Shown here: in pieces, positions 26,163-35,837 of the stretch
How positions within the stretch are numbered: position 1 is the stretch's first letter
Layout of the letters: every line of letters starts with the position of its first letter
Origin: Halorientalis persicus
Lineage (GTDB): Archaea; Halobacteriota; Halobacteria; Halobacteriales; Haloarculaceae
Assembly: GCF_900110215.1 (NCBI RefSeq)
Contig: NZ_FOCX01000009.1
Coordinates: forward strand, 96,888-160,887
Length of the DNA stretch: 64,000 bases
Direction of reading: 5' to 3'
Program-made: the position numbers and the translations under genes
Notes under the pieces: model-generated
What the model saw: only the letters and a program-made list of their open reading frames with translations
Told to the model about the DNA's origin: nothing
Databases searched by the model: none

Positions 26163-26164
26163 AG

Positions 26165-26770
26165 ATGGGCGATGGCGACACCGAAGCGGCCCACGAAGCG
26201 ATCATGCAGGCGACGTACCGGGCCCTCTGCGAGCACGGATATGCTGACCTCACCATGAAGGCAATCGCCGAGGAGACGGGAAAAAGCAAAGCGACCCTCC
26301 ACTACTACTACGACACGAAGCAGGACCTGCTCGTCGCCTTCCTCGAATACCTCCTCGAGAGTTTCCACGAAAAAGTCCAGCTACGCGACGATGAGAACCC
26401 GGCGGCACAGTTGACCACGATTCTGGAGAAACTGGTCTTCGGCCCGGACGACTACAAGGAGTTCCAGACGGCGATGCTGGAGCTGCGTTCGCAAGCACCC
26501 TATAGTGACGCGTATCGGGCCCAGCTCCGGGCCAATAACGAAGAACTCACGGCCCTCCTCGCGGGAATCATCGAGCGCGGCATCGAAGACGGCGTCTTCC
26601 AGGACGTCGATCCGAATCGGACAGCCAGTTATTTGCTCTCGACAATCGACGGCGCACGGACGCGGTGGATCGTTCTTGATGACGACGACGTGTTGACAAC
26701 GGTCAACGAGGAGCTCCAAGACTATCTAGCCGAGCGGGTCCTCGTCGACGGCCAAGAGCAAATCGAGTAG
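26165..26770 (+). CDS. TetR-family regulator, probable controller of the TGACTAAC palindromes, 201 aa
   Basis: The N-terminal HTH is clear: HEAIMQATYRALCEHGYADLT, cut here at CEHGYADLT, then MKAIAEETGKSKATLHYYYDTKQDLL. The C-terminal helical domain (about 60-195) ends RWIVLDDDDVLTTVNEELQDYL. It is a standard-length TetR repressor. An 18-bp palindrome abuts its start, and near-identical palindromes stand before the MATE exporter and at the 19517-UspA operon. I infer that it represses itself, the pump and the stress genes until a ligand releases it. Confidence 0.88.
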   Translation: MGDGDTEAAHEAIMQATYRALCEHGYADLTMKAIAEETGKSKATLHYYYDTKQDLLVAFLEYLLESFHEKVQLRDDENPAAQLTTILEKLVFGPDDYKEFQTAMLELRSQAPYSDAYRAQLRANNEELTALLAGIIERGIEDGVFQDVDPNRTASYLLSTIDGARTRWIVLDDDDVLTTVNEELQDYLAERVLVDGQEQIE

Positions 26771-27194
26771 TCTCACCGGTTCTACCCGGATACTGCCAAA
26801 TACTACTGAAAACTAGAACGGTAGCGAAGCATTGCTCACTGGGACACCAGTATTCAGGTCTACAGCGCACATTCCAGTTCGTCGCGTTGATGCAAACGAC
26901 ATCCGCCATCGTTTCGACCGACGGTTAGGCGATGCGAGAACCCACGTCGAGCACATTGGAAACTCGGGGCCACAACTCGTGCTTACGGAGATCCTGGACC
27001 GAGCTCGCTCAACGCTCGCCTGACCGTCGAGTAGTTGCCCGGGAGTGATTCCTTCCCAACCTGTTCCTCCTCGGTCCCGACCAGCGGAACACTCGCCACT
27101 CACGGGAAGGGCGGGATTCTCTCAGTGTATCAAGATAGTTACCGCGGCGATTCACGACACCACCGAGCGCGTCGAATGCGTCACCCGCGAGTAG
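26771..27194. other. Intergenic stretch without supported gene; transposon-end motif inside
   Basis: A frame at about 26835-27023 (GTPVFRSTAHIPVRRVDAND..., ending RARSTLA) has mildly coding-like third positions, but I recognise no family and it has no convincing start. At 27111-27140 stands a motif starting GCGGGATTCTCTC that is repeated, 24 of 29 bases, on the other strand at 47.39 kb. This resembles another type of TnpB-element end. Nothing else is visible. Confidence 0.4.
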
Positions 27195-27923
27195 TCAGAG
27201 GGAGGCTTCCAGGCCGCCGTCGACGTCCAGCTTGGCGCCGACGACGTAGTCGGCGTCATCAGAGACGAGAAACGAGACGGCCGCAGCGACGTCCTCGGGA
27301 TCGCCGGGATGCCCGGCGGGGATGCGATCGATCTCGTCCGGGCGGCCCGCCATCTCCTCGTAGCCGACAGGCGTGCCGACGAGGCCGCTCCCGACCGCAT
27401 TCACGCGAATCCCCTCGCCGATGAGATCGAGCGCGGCGGCTCTCGTGAGGTACGTGACGCCGCCTTTCGAGGTCATGTACGAGAACTTCTCTGGCAGGCC
27501 GCGCGTGCTCGATACTGTCACGTTTACGATCGCACCGCCGTCGTCCATTAGGGTGGCGGCGTGTTTCGTCGTGAGGAAGTAGCTCCGGAGGTTCGTCTGT
27601 ATCGTCCGCTCCCACGTCTCGAGGTCGCAGTCAAGGATGGATTCGTTCGCCGTGTAGGCAACGTTATTCACGAGCGCGTCGAGACGGCCGAGCGTCGCGT
27701 CCACGTGCTCAAAGAGCCCCTCGACCTCGGCGGGTTCGGTGACGTCGACTTCGAACCCGGTGCCCTCTCCGGGGAGGTCGGCAGCGACCCGCTCGGCATC
27801 TTCCCCATGTCTCGAGGTCACGACGACGTGGTAGCCGTCGGCGGAGAGGCGCTCGGCGATGGTACGCCCGATGTTTCTGGTCGACCCGACGACCACTGCT
27901 ACTGGGCGGTCAGCGTTATCCAT
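27195..27923 (-). CDS. Short-chain dehydrogenase/reductase (SDR), 242 aa
   Basis: A classical SDR. The cofactor loop is GSTRNIG (13-19), a variant of TGxxxGIG. NNVAY is at about 86-90, the catalytic serine lies in VTVSSTRG, and Tyr149/Lys153 in YMTSK complete the triad. The C-terminus DYVVGAKLDVDGG is the usual SDR ending. ATG 27923 sits right before the first strand (RPVAVVVGS). It could reduce or oxidise a hydroxy- or ketoacyl compound; specificity is unknown. Neighbours are a metallo-hydrolase and a second SDR. Confidence 0.88.
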   Translation of the reverse strand: MDNADRPVAVVVGSTRNIGRTIAERLSADGYHVVVTSRHGEDAERVAADLPGEGTGFEVDVTEPAEVEGLFEHVDATLGRLDALVNNVAYTANESILDCDLETWERTIQTNLRSYFLTTKHAATLMDDGGAIVNVTVSSTRGLPEKFSYMTSKGGVTYLTRAAALDLIGEGIRVNAVGSGLVGTPVGYEEMAGRPDEIDRIPAGHPGDPEDVAAAVSFLVSDDADYVVGAKLDVDGGLEASL

Positions 27924-28091
27924 GGACGGGGGACGTGCGCCAGCGTCATGTACTTGAGGGGTCGAGGGATTTGAACGCCCGGGTGGCATTACCGTGGTCC
28001 GACACGATAGTCAAGGGTCGATTAGTGGATTGGGTAGTACCTGAGTATTGAGATGCAAGCGTTCAAATTCTCGTGAGCCGTACTGTTGGGT

Positions 28092-28766
28092 ATGGTGACA
28101 GCACTGACCGAGGACGTGTGGCAGTTTGAGTTACGTGGCGTCAACGCCTATTTTGTCGACGATGATGTCCCGACGCTGGTCGATGCCGGGACGCCGTGGG
28201 ATGAGGACTCGCTTCGCGAGGGGCTCGATGAAATCGGAGTGGCGGTCAGTGACATCGGACGCGTGTTGCTGACGCACTACGATCTCGACCACGTCGGGAC
28301 CCTCGCATCGCTCACCCCCGAACTGGACGCCACAGTCTATGCCGGGGCATTCGACGCGGATATCCTGGGGAACCGTCGAAGGCCCCCGCTCACGAACCAC
28401 AAGGGCGCGTTCCAGCGGCTTGTCGGCCTCTTCATGACCCATCCTGCACTCGACATCGAGACCGTCGACGACGGCGAGACGATCGGGACGTTCACCGCCT
28501 ACCACACGCCTGGCCATACGCCGGGCCACGTCGCGTATGTGAGCGCGGAGCTGGGTGTCGGGTTGTTGGGCGACCTAGTGTCCGAGTCCGGCGGTGCACT
28601 CGAGGCATCGGGCTGGGCGCTGAGTTACGATACCAGCGACGTCCGCGAGAGTATCGTCCGGCTGTCCGAGGAGGCGCCGCCGTTCGACGTGGCGTGTATC
28701 GGGCACGGAACGCCACTCACGACTGGCGGCAGTGAGGCCCTCGCGGTGCTGGCCCGAGCGGAGTGA
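28092..28766 (+). CDS. Metallo-beta-lactamase-fold hydrolase, 224 aa
   Basis: Glyoxalase-II-like MBL fold: FVDDDVPTLVDAGTP, then metal motif THYDLDH at 61-67, then YHTPGHTPGHVAYVS and GLLGDLV, and the last histidine in CIGHGTPL. The motif has a tyrosine where HxHxDH normally has the second histidine (H-Y-D-x-D-H), seen in some archaeal members. ATG 28092 was preferred over the TTG two codons earlier. Probably hydrolyses a thioester, lactone or similar; unassigned. Confidence 0.83.
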   Translation: MVTALTEDVWQFELRGVNAYFVDDDVPTLVDAGTPWDEDSLREGLDEIGVAVSDIGRVLLTHYDLDHVGTLASLTPELDATVYAGAFDADILGNRRRPPLTNHKGAFQRLVGLFMTHPALDIETVDDGETIGTFTAYHTPGHTPGHVAYVSAELGVGLLGDLVSESGGALEASGWALSYDTSDVRESIVRLSEEAPPFDVACIGHGTPLTTGGSEALAVLARAE

Positions 28767-29053
28767 TCCAACAACGTCGCCGGTGTCGTTCACAAGACCC
28801 GATGAGCGGTGCAGCGATAGCGGTCTAAGCCGACGTGACACGACAGGAATTCTGTGACCTCCCACTGTCAGCAGTTGAGACACTGAATCAAATTACGGTC
28901 CTCCGCGAAGACGCCGCCGGGGACGCCACCCGCTGAGGCGACACCCCCTGCCGACGAGCGCCACCCGGTGCATCGACGGCACACGCCCGCCGGCGAGCGC
29001 CTTGCCGGTGCTCCGAACCTTATCCGACTCGAAACCAACTATGTCATGCTTCC
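28767..29053. other. Intergenic stretch, nothing assigned
   Basis: Short codon-like patches are present, for example VTRQEFCDLPLSAVE near 28835-28885, but there is no start, no family match and no repeat. The promoter of the ABM gene probably lies near its 3' end. Confidence 0.4.
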
Positions 29054-29362
29054 ATGAGCGACTCCGACTACGCGCTGCTGGCACAGTTCGAGGCCAAAGA
29101 GGGGAAAGCCGAGGAGGTTGCCGAGTTCCTCGAGTCGGCGCTGCCGATGGCCGAAGCCGAACCCAACACGACGACCTGGTTCGCGCTCCGCCTCGACGAG
29201 ACTCGCTTCGGCATCTTCGACACCTTCCCCGACGAGGACGGCCGGCAGGCACACCTCGACGGCGAGATCGCCGAGCAACTGATGGCCAACGCTGACGACC
29301 TCCTCGTCGACGACCCGCAGATCGAGGAAGTCGACGTGCTCGCCGCGAAACACTCAGGCTGA
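29054..29362 (+). CDS. Antibiotic biosynthesis monooxygenase (ABM) domain protein, 102 aa
   Basis: A small dimeric ferredoxin-like-fold protein: YALLAQFEAKEGKAEEVAEF, then ALPMAEAEPNTTTWFALRLD, FGIFDTFPDEDGRQAHLDG and a short helix. This strand-helix order and the W-FALR / FGIFDTF pair are the ABM/quinol-monooxygenase-like (YgiN) pattern. Members oxidise quinols or act as co-factor-free oxygenases, though many are uncharacterised. It stands alone on its strand between MBL and SDR genes in a catabolic neighbourhood. Confidence 0.8.
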   Translation: MSDSDYALLAQFEAKEGKAEEVAEFLESALPMAEAEPNTTTWFALRLDETRFGIFDTFPDEDGRQAHLDGEIAEQLMANADDLLVDDPQIEEVDVLAAKHSG

Positions 29363-29482
29363 AACCGACGACCTGCGGACTGCCGGATCGGAGACCGACC
29401 ACCGGCTGTCCCGCCAGCGATATCAGATGCATTTCAAGCCGTGTGCACCCTGCCGGTCGAAGCCGCCGCGAGACACCACGCG

Positions 29483-30430
29483 TCACTCGGGGGCGGGCAG
29501 ATCGAACGAGACGCCGGTGAGCTCCTGTGAAATCTCCCAGAGGCGCCGGGCGCGGTCGGTGTCGTACGAGCGGTCGCTCGAACGTTGTTTCTCTGGCGCA
29601 CCGCGCATACCCATGAATCCGCCGGGGCCGATGTAGTCGCCCCCGTCCACATCGGGTGCTGTTGCCGCATATAACAGTGGAAGCGCTCCCTGCGCGGGAG
29701 ATTGCGCGACGACGCGGTTGGCGATCTTCATGAGCCACAGGCGGAGCGTCGACCCCTCCATCTCCGGTCCCCGTCGCTGGAGGTTCGTCGCGGCGTAGCC
29801 GGGGTGACAGCCGACGCTCGTCACGCTCGCGTTCGCCGCCCGGAATCGTCTGTCGAGTTCGTAGGCGAACAACAGGTTGGCGAGCTTGCTCTGGGCGTAG
29901 GCGCCCCACTTGTCGTATTCCGATTCGGACTGCAGGTCGTCGAAACCGATGTCGCCGCGCTCGTGGACGCCGCTGCTCTGCGTGACGACACGCGTTTCAC
30001 CCGGGGTTTGCTCGAGCTGGTCGAGCAGCAATCCCGTGAGGGCGAAGTGCCCGAGATGGTTGACGCCGAACTGCATCTCGAACCCGTCGGCGGTTTCGCG
30101 CCGCGGGATCGCCATGACGCCGGCGTTGTTACAGAGCATGTGGAGTGCGGACTGCTCGGCACGGAACCGCTCGGCGAACGACCGGACGGACCCGAGATCC
30201 CCCAGGTCGAGTTCCATCACCTCTAGGGAGGCGCCGTCGACGGCGTCACGGATTTCGTCGCGGGCCGAGCGCGCGCGATCGAGGCTTCGACACGCCATCA
30301 CGACGTGTGCGCCCTTCTGAGCAAGGGCCTTCGTCGCCTCGAATCCGAGGCCACTGTTCGCTCCCGTGACAACGGCTGTGCGACCGGACTGGTTCGGCAT
30401 GTCTGCACGGTTCCAGGACTGCGATGTCAT
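29483..30430 (-). CDS. Short-chain dehydrogenase, retinol-dehydrogenase-like, 315 aa
   Basis: A long SDR of the retinol dehydrogenase/protochlorophyllide-reductase-like group. TGANSGLGFEATKALAQKGA is the NADP loop and MACRS follows the second strand. NNAGVMAIP, the Ser region VVTQSSGVHE, and YAQSKLAN (catalytic Tyr/Lys) come in order. The C-terminal tail MRGAPEKQRSSDRSYD...LWEISQELTG is typical of haloarchaeal members. ATG 30430 begins MTSQSWNRADMPNQ, the family's normal short leader. Likely acts on a lipophilic alcohol or aldehyde. Confidence 0.88.
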   Translation of the reverse strand: MTSQSWNRADMPNQSGRTAVVTGANSGLGFEATKALAQKGAHVVMACRSLDRARSARDEIRDAVDGASLEVMELDLGDLGSVRSFAERFRAEQSALHMLCNNAGVMAIPRRETADGFEMQFGVNHLGHFALTGLLLDQLEQTPGETRVVTQSSGVHERGDIGFDDLQSESEYDKWGAYAQSKLANLLFAYELDRRFRAANASVTSVGCHPGYAATNLQRRGPEMEGSTLRLWLMKIANRVVAQSPAQGALPLLYAATAPDVDGGDYIGPGGFMGMRGAPEKQRSSDRSYDTDRARRLWEISQELTGVSFDLPAPE

Positions 30431-30528
30431 CACTATGAATTGATTGGCGAGCCAGATAATATTCGTGATTTTCGACCCGAGCCTGCACCATCGGAACTAT
30501 CAGGCGGCCACCAGTGGAAGCAGACCGT

Positions 30529-31293
30529 ATGGATGTCGGACTTATGGCGTTACCGGTTGTCGGATTCCTTATCGGGGCGTTGGTCACCCTGTTCGGCGGT
30601 GGGGGTGGAGCGGTGTATCTGCCGGTATTGATCGTCGGATTCGGCGTCCCGTACAAGGTGGCCGTCCCGACGAGTATCGCCACCATCATCCCGACGACGC
30701 TGTTCGGCAGTATCGGGCACTTCCGGGACGGGAACGTCGCCTGGCGTCTCGGTTCGGTCGTGGTGGTCGGAACGATTGGCGGGACGTATCTCGGGACGCA
30801 ACTCGCGGGGTTGTTCGCGAATGCCACGCTCGAACGGGCGTTCGGCCTGTTTCTCCTCGTTATCGCCGGGGTTTCCATCCTCCGTGGGGATGGCCTGAGC
30901 ATGGAGCAGGAGGGAGACAGGCGAGTGCGTGCAGTGTTGGCAATTGCGGTCGGTGTCGTTGCCGGAATCGCGACGGCACTGTTCGGAATTAGCGGGACGC
31001 CGGTGCTTCTTCCTGGGCTGTCCCTGCTGGGTCTCTCCGCACGGGTGGTCGTCGGCACCAGCGTGTTCGTCATCCTCGGCAACGCGATCAGCGGCGTCTT
31101 CTGGTATGCGGAACTTCAGGGGATTGACTGGCGGCTCGTCGTGCTTTTCGGCTCTGGAACGGCACTCGGGGCTATCGTCGCTCCGCGGTTCTATCGGTAT
31201 ATGCCGGAGGAGGCGAAAGTGGCCGGCTATGAGACACTGTTCGGTACCGTGCTTGTCCTGACGGCACTCGCATTTCTCTTCGGTCTCGTGTGA
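30529..31293 (+). CDS. TauE/SafE-family anion permease, 254 aa
   Basis: A seven- to eight-helix membrane protein. The first repeat has FLIGALVTLFGGGGGAVYLP, and the second AIAVGVVAGIATALFGISGTP, the glycine-rich duplicated motif of TauE/SafE (DUF81). VPTSIATIIPTTLFGSIGH is the first substrate-loop segment. The family exports or imports sulfonates, sulfoacetate or other small organic anions. ATG 30529 starts just before helix 1; a GTG five codons earlier is possible. It is divergent from the SDR gene. Confidence 0.86.
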   Translation: MDVGLMALPVVGFLIGALVTLFGGGGGAVYLPVLIVGFGVPYKVAVPTSIATIIPTTLFGSIGHFRDGNVAWRLGSVVVVGTIGGTYLGTQLAGLFANATLERAFGLFLLVIAGVSILRGDGLSMEQEGDRRVRAVLAIAVGVVAGIATALFGISGTPVLLPGLSLLGLSARVVVGTSVFVILGNAISGVFWYAELQGIDWRLVVLFGSGTALGAIVAPRFYRYMPEEAKVAGYETLFGTVLVLTALAFLFGLV

Positions 31294-31376
31294 GAACCGA
31301 GAGTGTTCCTGGCCCGAACTGGCTACCTCCGTGACCAGTAGGCGAAAGGAAAGCGGTGGTTCGTGACGGTGGAGTA

Positions 31377-33035
31377 CTACTCCTTGTCGGGTGCGGCCTC
31401 TTCGGGCACCTGCCCTTCGACCAAATCCTCGTCAACGTACTCTTCGCGGAGGTCCTTCTTCGAGAACTTCCCGGTGGCGGTCTTGGGCACCTCGTTGATC
31501 TGGATAAAGTCGTCCGGGAGCCACCACTTGGGGTAGTCCGCGGAGATCATCTCGCGCAACTCGTCGGCGAGCGCGTCGGCGTCGGTCCCCTCCGTCGGGA
31601 CGATGAAGGCAACGGGTCGCTCCTGCCAGCGCTCGTGGGGGACGCCGACGACGGCGGCCTCGGCCACGTCGTCGTGGGCCATGATCGCGTTTTCGAGCTC
31701 CACGGAGGAGATCCACTCCCCGCCGGACTTGATGACGTCTTTGGCGCGGTCGACGATCTTGATGTAGCCGTCCTCGTCGACGCTCACCACGTCACCGGTC
31801 TTGAGCCAGTTGCCCTCGAAGTCGGCCTCGTTTGCCTCGGGGCGCTCGAAGTACTCCTGGGTGACCCACGGGCCGCGGACGTACAGTTCGCCGAAGTCCT
31901 CGCCGTTCCACGGGACCTCCTCCCCCTCGTCGTCGATCACCTTGAACTCGAGGCCGGGGACGATCAGGCCCTGCTTGGCCCGGCGGTCGATCTGTTCCTC
32001 GTAGGTGAGCTCCTCGGCCAGCCCGGACTTGAGGTGGGCGACCGAGCCGATCGGCGACATCTCCGTCATGCCCCAGGCGTGGGTCACGGAGACGTCGTAC
32101 TGGTCGAACCACTCGATCATGGCTTTCGGGGCGGCGGAGCCGCCGATGATCACAGTTTCGAGTTCCGAGAGGTCGACCTCGTTGCCGGCCTGCATGTACT
32201 CCTGCAGGCCGAGCCACACGGTCGGGACGCCAGCCGTGATCGTGACGCCCTCCTCCTCGATCAACCGGGCGAGGTCTTCAGGTTCGGGTGAGGGGCCGGG
32301 GTAGACGTGTTTCGCGCCGGCTGCGGTCGTCGAGAACGGCATCCCCCACGCGTTGACGTGGAACATCGGGACGACGGGCATCACCACGTCGTCGTCCTCG
32401 ACGCCCAGGCCCTGGGGCGTCATGGTCGCCATCGTGTGGCCCCAGAGCATCTGCTGGGTGTACTCGACGCCCTTGGGCTTGCCCGTGGTACCGGAGGTGT
32501 AACACATCCCGGCGGGCTGGTCCTGATCGACGACGGGCCAGTCGTACTCGGTGTCGTGGCCCTCGATGAACGACTCGTAGTCGACGGCGTCGAAGGGCAG
32601 GTCCGGGACCGAGTCGCTCATGATCACGAACTGCTCGACGCCGGCGAAGGAGTCGGCGTCGTAGGCCCCCGCCAGTTTCTCGGCCAGCGACGGGTCGACG
32701 AAGATGGCCTTGTCCTCCGCGTTCTCGACGATGAACTGGATGTGCTCGTCGGGCAGGAGCGGGTTGATCGTGTGGAGTTGCGCGCCCAGCGTCGGGATCC
32801 CGAAGTAGGTCTCGAAGTGGCGGTGGTGGTTCCAGCAGAAGGTCGCGATCCGGTCGCCCTCGCCCATGCCCGCGTCGGTCAGGGCGTGGGCCAGCTGTGC
32901 CGTTCGGTCGCTGTACTCGTCGTAGGTGTAGCGTTCGATTCCCTCGTGTGTACGGGAGACGATCTCCGTGTCAGGGTAGAGATTCTCCGCACGCCACAGG
33001 AACGGCCGCAGTGTCTGGTCAGTGCCTCCTGGCAT
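31377..33035 (-). CDS. Acyl-CoA synthetase (AMP-forming), 552 aa
   Basis: An ANL-superfamily ligase that adenylates a carboxylic acid and transfers it to CoA. The P-loop is [27 protein letters not shown] and [12 protein letters not shown] follow, then [16 protein letters not shown] and [19 protein letters not shown]. The catalytic lysine is in [16 protein letters not shown]. Length is normal. It is highly similar in layout to the ligase at 57.2-58.7 kb. Medium- or long-chain acids are the likely substrates; it would feed the beta-oxidation genes of the window. Confidence 0.9.
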   Translation of the reverse strand: MPGGTDQTLRPFLWRAENLYPDTEIVSRTHEGIERYTYDEYSDRTAQLAHALTDAGMGEGDRIATFCWNHHRHFETYFGIPTLGAQLHTINPLLPDEHIQFIVENAEDKAIFVDPSLAEKLAGAYDADSFAGVEQFVIMSDSVPDLPFDAVDYESFIEGHDTEYDWPVVDQDQPAGMCYTSGTTGKPKGVEYTQQMLWGHTMATMTPQGLGVEDDDVVMPVVPMFHVNAWGMPFSTTAAGAKHVYPGPSPEPEDLARLIEEEGVTITAGVPTVWLGLQEYMQAGNEVDLSELETVIIGGSAAPKAMIEWFDQYDVSVTHAWGMTEMSPIGSVAHLKSGLAEELTYEEQIDRRAKQGLIVPGLEFKVIDDEGEEVPWNGEDFGELYVRGPWVTQEYFERPEANEADFEGNWLKTGDVVSVDEDGYIKIVDRAKDVIKSGGEWISSVELENAIMAHDDVAEAAVVGVPHERWQERPVAFIVPTEGTDADALADELREMISADYPKWWLPDDFIQINEVPKTATGKFSKKDLREEYVDEDLVEGQVPEEAAPDKE

Positions 33036-33179
33036 ACGCCAAGCTAACAGTGGATGTTATATTATTGTTGGCCTCATAGATGGCACCTGACAGAATAATC
33101 CACCAATGGGTTCGATACGTTACTGGATAGACTGCAGCACGGTTGACTTCCTCCCTCTGGATCCACCCTCGTCGTGGAA

Positions 33180-33630
33180 ATCGCTGAGAAACGTGGGGTG
33201 AACGAGAAGACGAACACCCTCCGTGCGTTCCGTCGGTCCATGAACAGCCTCGATGACGTGTATGAGGAATACGGAATCGAGGTTGAGGAAGAATGGGGAC
33301 GTGGATGAGTCAGGAGTGCCCTGAATGTGGCAAGAGCGAAGAGACAATCCGCAAGGAGGAGTCACGACGTGTCCGTTTGGGTTCGAGGGACACGCAGACC
33401 TCATGGCTTCAGCGTAATTCAAGGTGGAGCCTCCGGCCTCAAGGAGCGACCGGAGGGAGCGAGTAGGCCGGAGAGGAAACCGACATGGGACGACGCAACC
33501 GGCATACATCTACCGACCGACTCCCAACGTTCAAGTACCGATGGGTTCTCTACGGACGGCGTTCGGATCTCGGGGATCTGGTTCGGTCTTGTCCTGACCC
33601 CAAAACGGTGTAAATTCAACGTCTGAGTCC
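33180..33630 (+). pseudogene. Relic of a TnpB gene (C-terminal part, frameshifted)
   Basis: LDDVYEEYGIEVEEEWGRG and SQECPECGKSEETIRKEE (first zinc-finger CxxC) are followed in another frame by CPFGFEGHADLMASA, the second half of the TnpB zinc finger plus the catalytic-Asp region. RPERKPTWDDATGI in the third frame matches the usual TnpB tail. At least two frameshifts and a stop separate these pieces, and the RuvC N-terminal part is gone. It is an inactive remnant beside the P450 gene. Confidence 0.65.
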
Positions 33631-33637
33631 TCTCGGG

Positions 33638-35008
33638 TCACTCCCAGTTGGTGACGTCCATGGCGACGAGTTCGTCGGGGACCATCGTCACCGCCGAATC
33701 CACGGCGGGCGTATCGTGGATCGGCGAGCGCAGTGTCAGCCGCACGTCCGAGACGACGCGGGCGAGGATCAACTGGGCCTCTGCGAGGGCGAACAGCCGA
33801 CCGATACAGATCCGCTGGCCGCCACCGAAAGGGAAGTAGCTGTAGGCTGGCCGGTCGTCGGCAGCGCCGGGCGCGAACCGCTCGGGTCGGTAGGCCAGTG
33901 GGTCTTCCCACAGGTCCGGGTCGCGGTGGACAACGAACTGGCTGAGGACCACCTCTGCGCCCGCGGGCACCTCGTAACCGGCGATCTCGTCGCGGTCGAT
34001 CGCCTCACGGGTGATGACCGGTACGGGCGGGTAGATCCGCATCGCCTCCTGCACGCACTGTTTGACGAAGGACTCGGACCCGGCCGCGCCCGCCGAGAAC
34101 CCAACCACGTCGGTCGGGTCGGCGTCGGCGACGCGATCGTGGAGGCGCTCGTGGACGCCCGGATTGTTCGCGAGCAGGTACCAGGTCCAGGTCAGCGCCG
34201 CCGCCGTCGTCTCGTGGCCGGCCAGCAGGAAGGTGACCAGTTCGTCGCGGATCTGCTCGTCGTCCATCCGCTCGCCGTCGTCGGTCCGGGTCCCGAGGAG
34301 TTTCGACAGCAGGTCGTCGTACTCGTCGGCCCGCCCGCGCCGGGCTTCGATCAACTCGTGGACGACGGCGTCGATGTCGTCGATGGCGCGCTGCATCCGG
34401 CGGTTGTGGGGCGAGGGAACCCACTCGGGGAAGGTCGGGATCACGCCGACCTCGCGCTGGAATCCCCGGCGGAGGACCTGAAGGGCATCCCTGATCTCCG
34501 CGGCGTGGCGCTCGACATCCGCGCTGAACATCGCCTTACCGATGATCGAGAGGGTGACCCGCTCCATCTCCGGTAAAAGGTCGATCTCGTCCCCCGTGAT
34601 CCACCGGTCGAGCATGGCGTCGGTCTCCTGGACGATCAGGTCGGTAAAGGACCGGACGCTCCCCGAGCCGAACATGGGCCGGATCAGGCGGTGCTGGCGG
34701 TGCCAGAGGTCGCCCTCGCTGGTGAGGAGGCCGTCGCCGAACAGCTCAGAGAGCTCCTCGCGGTAGACCGACGCCCGGCGGTAGTTGTCGGCGTTGCCCT
34801 CGAGGACGTGCTGGATGGCGTCGGGGTCGGCCAGCAGGACGCCGGGGTCGCCGCTGGGCATCGTCAGGTCGACCACCGACCCGTACTCCTCGCGAGCGCT
34901 GGTCAACACGCCCGTCACGTCCTCGGTGAGCATCCGGCGGGCCTGACCCAGTCGCTCGACCACGCTCGGGCCCGGCGGGGTCGCGCCCCCGAACTGGTTG
35001 CGGGCCAT
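33638..35008 (-). CDS. Cytochrome P450, 456 aa
   Basis: A soluble heme monooxygenase. The oxygen-activating I-helix has FLLAGHETTAAALTWTWYLL, cut as LLAGHETTA. The ExxR motif is in VQEAMRIYPPVP, followed by RPERFAPG and the heme loop FPFGGGQRICIGRLFA with its thiolate cysteine at around residue 400. All key residues are present. Its start codon overlaps the stop of the SCP2 protein gene by one base, so the pair is co-transcribed. It probably hydroxylates a lipophilic, perhaps isoprenoid, substrate. The electron donor is not encoded next to it. Confidence 0.92.
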   Translation of the reverse strand: MARNQFGGATPPGPSVVERLGQARRMLTEDVTGVLTSAREEYGSVVDLTMPSGDPGVLLADPDAIQHVLEGNADNYRRASVYREELSELFGDGLLTSEGDLWHRQHRLIRPMFGSGSVRSFTDLIVQETDAMLDRWITGDEIDLLPEMERVTLSIIGKAMFSADVERHAAEIRDALQVLRRGFQREVGVIPTFPEWVPSPHNRRMQRAIDDIDAVVHELIEARRGRADEYDDLLSKLLGTRTDDGERMDDEQIRDELVTFLLAGHETTAAALTWTWYLLANNPGVHERLHDRVADADPTDVVGFSAGAAGSESFVKQCVQEAMRIYPPVPVITREAIDRDEIAGYEVPAGAEVVLSQFVVHRDPDLWEDPLAYRPERFAPGAADDRPAYSYFPFGGGQRICIGRLFALAEAQLILARVVSDVRLTLRSPIHDTPAVDSAVTMVPDELVAMDVTNWE

Positions 35009-35589
35009 CAGGCCAACGCCTCCATCTCCTCGCTGACGGCCTCCATCATGTCGTTGAACTCCCGGGAGCGTTCGAGCGGCCCGATGATGTCGAACCGATT
35101 CTGAACGAACGCCAACTGTCCGTTGAACTCGTCGTCCCCGAGCATCCGGAACAGCACCTCGGTCTGTCCCTCAAAGGTAATTTCAGGGTCGTCGGCGAGT
35201 CCGGGGCCGCCGGAGATCGAACTCGTCTCGGGGTCGGTGTCGGCGTGAAAGGCGATCGGCGAGTCGGTCGCCGCCCAGTTGACGACCGTATCGACCGTGA
35301 CGGCGTCGCCGACGGCGGAGATGTTCTCGGCGATTAGCCCCATACCGTCCCACAGAACGGTGAGGTACTGCTCGACCGTCTCCGGGTCGTCGTTCGCGAA
35401 GGCCGTGATCTCGTCGAACGTGGCCATCCGCTCGGTGAGGCGCTCGAACGCCGTGGGTTGCGTGACGAGCAACTCCCCGAGGTCGTCCTCGTCGTCCACC
35501 CCGTCGAGCGCCGGGCCGAGGTTCTTCCTGAACTGTTCGTCGGGTTGGTCGACGACCGTTTCGAGGTCCGGTGTGGTAGATCCTGTCAT
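35008..35589 (-). CDS. SCP2 sterol-carrier-like lipid-binding protein, 193 aa
   Basis: The C-terminal two thirds fit the SCP2 fold: VVNWAATDSPIAFHADTD, then ITFEGQTEVLFRMLGDDEF and QLAFVQNRFDIIGPLERS. The N-terminal part is helical and acidic. ATG 35589 starts MTGSTTPDLETVVDQ, after which the protein becomes well ordered; an upstream extension overlaps promoter sequence. Co-transcription with P450 suggests it presents a hydrophobic substrate to the oxygenase. SCP2 proteins bind sterols, fatty acyl-CoAs or isoprenoids. Identification is by pattern and is moderately sure. Confidence 0.7.
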   Translation of the reverse strand: MTGSTTPDLETVVDQPDEQFRKNLGPALDGVDDEDDLGELLVTQPTAFERLTERMATFDEITAFANDDPETVEQYLTVLWDGMGLIAENISAVGDAVTVDTVVNWAATDSPIAFHADTDPETSSISGGPGLADDPEITFEGQTEVLFRMLGDDEFNGQLAFVQNRFDIIGPLERSREFNDMMEAVSEEMEALA

Positions 35590-35837
35590 AATCTGTGGCT
35601 CCCCCTGATCCGGGACGGTCGCCGTCCCGTGATAACTGTTTACACACTCCACCGAGCGACACATGAGTCCACCGCACGGTATCTGAGGGGGCTTTTGAGT
35701 GACGGGGCGTATAAGCGGCCTCGGTATTGACGCACAACCCTTTGCCGGAGACGTGGTGAAAGGGGAGTGGTAGCAACTCACGGGACATCGTCGTCGGTCG
35801 ACTCGGCGTCGGCGGTCCCGGGACCAGACACACAGCC

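Noticed and set aside
26832..27023. Possible small gene (63 codons)
   Set aside because: Only mildly coding-like third positions, no family, no proper start or promoter.
28893..29909. 338-codon minus-strand frame across the ABM and SDR genes
   Set aside because: Extremely Arg-rich, and overlaps two well-supported genes in other frames.
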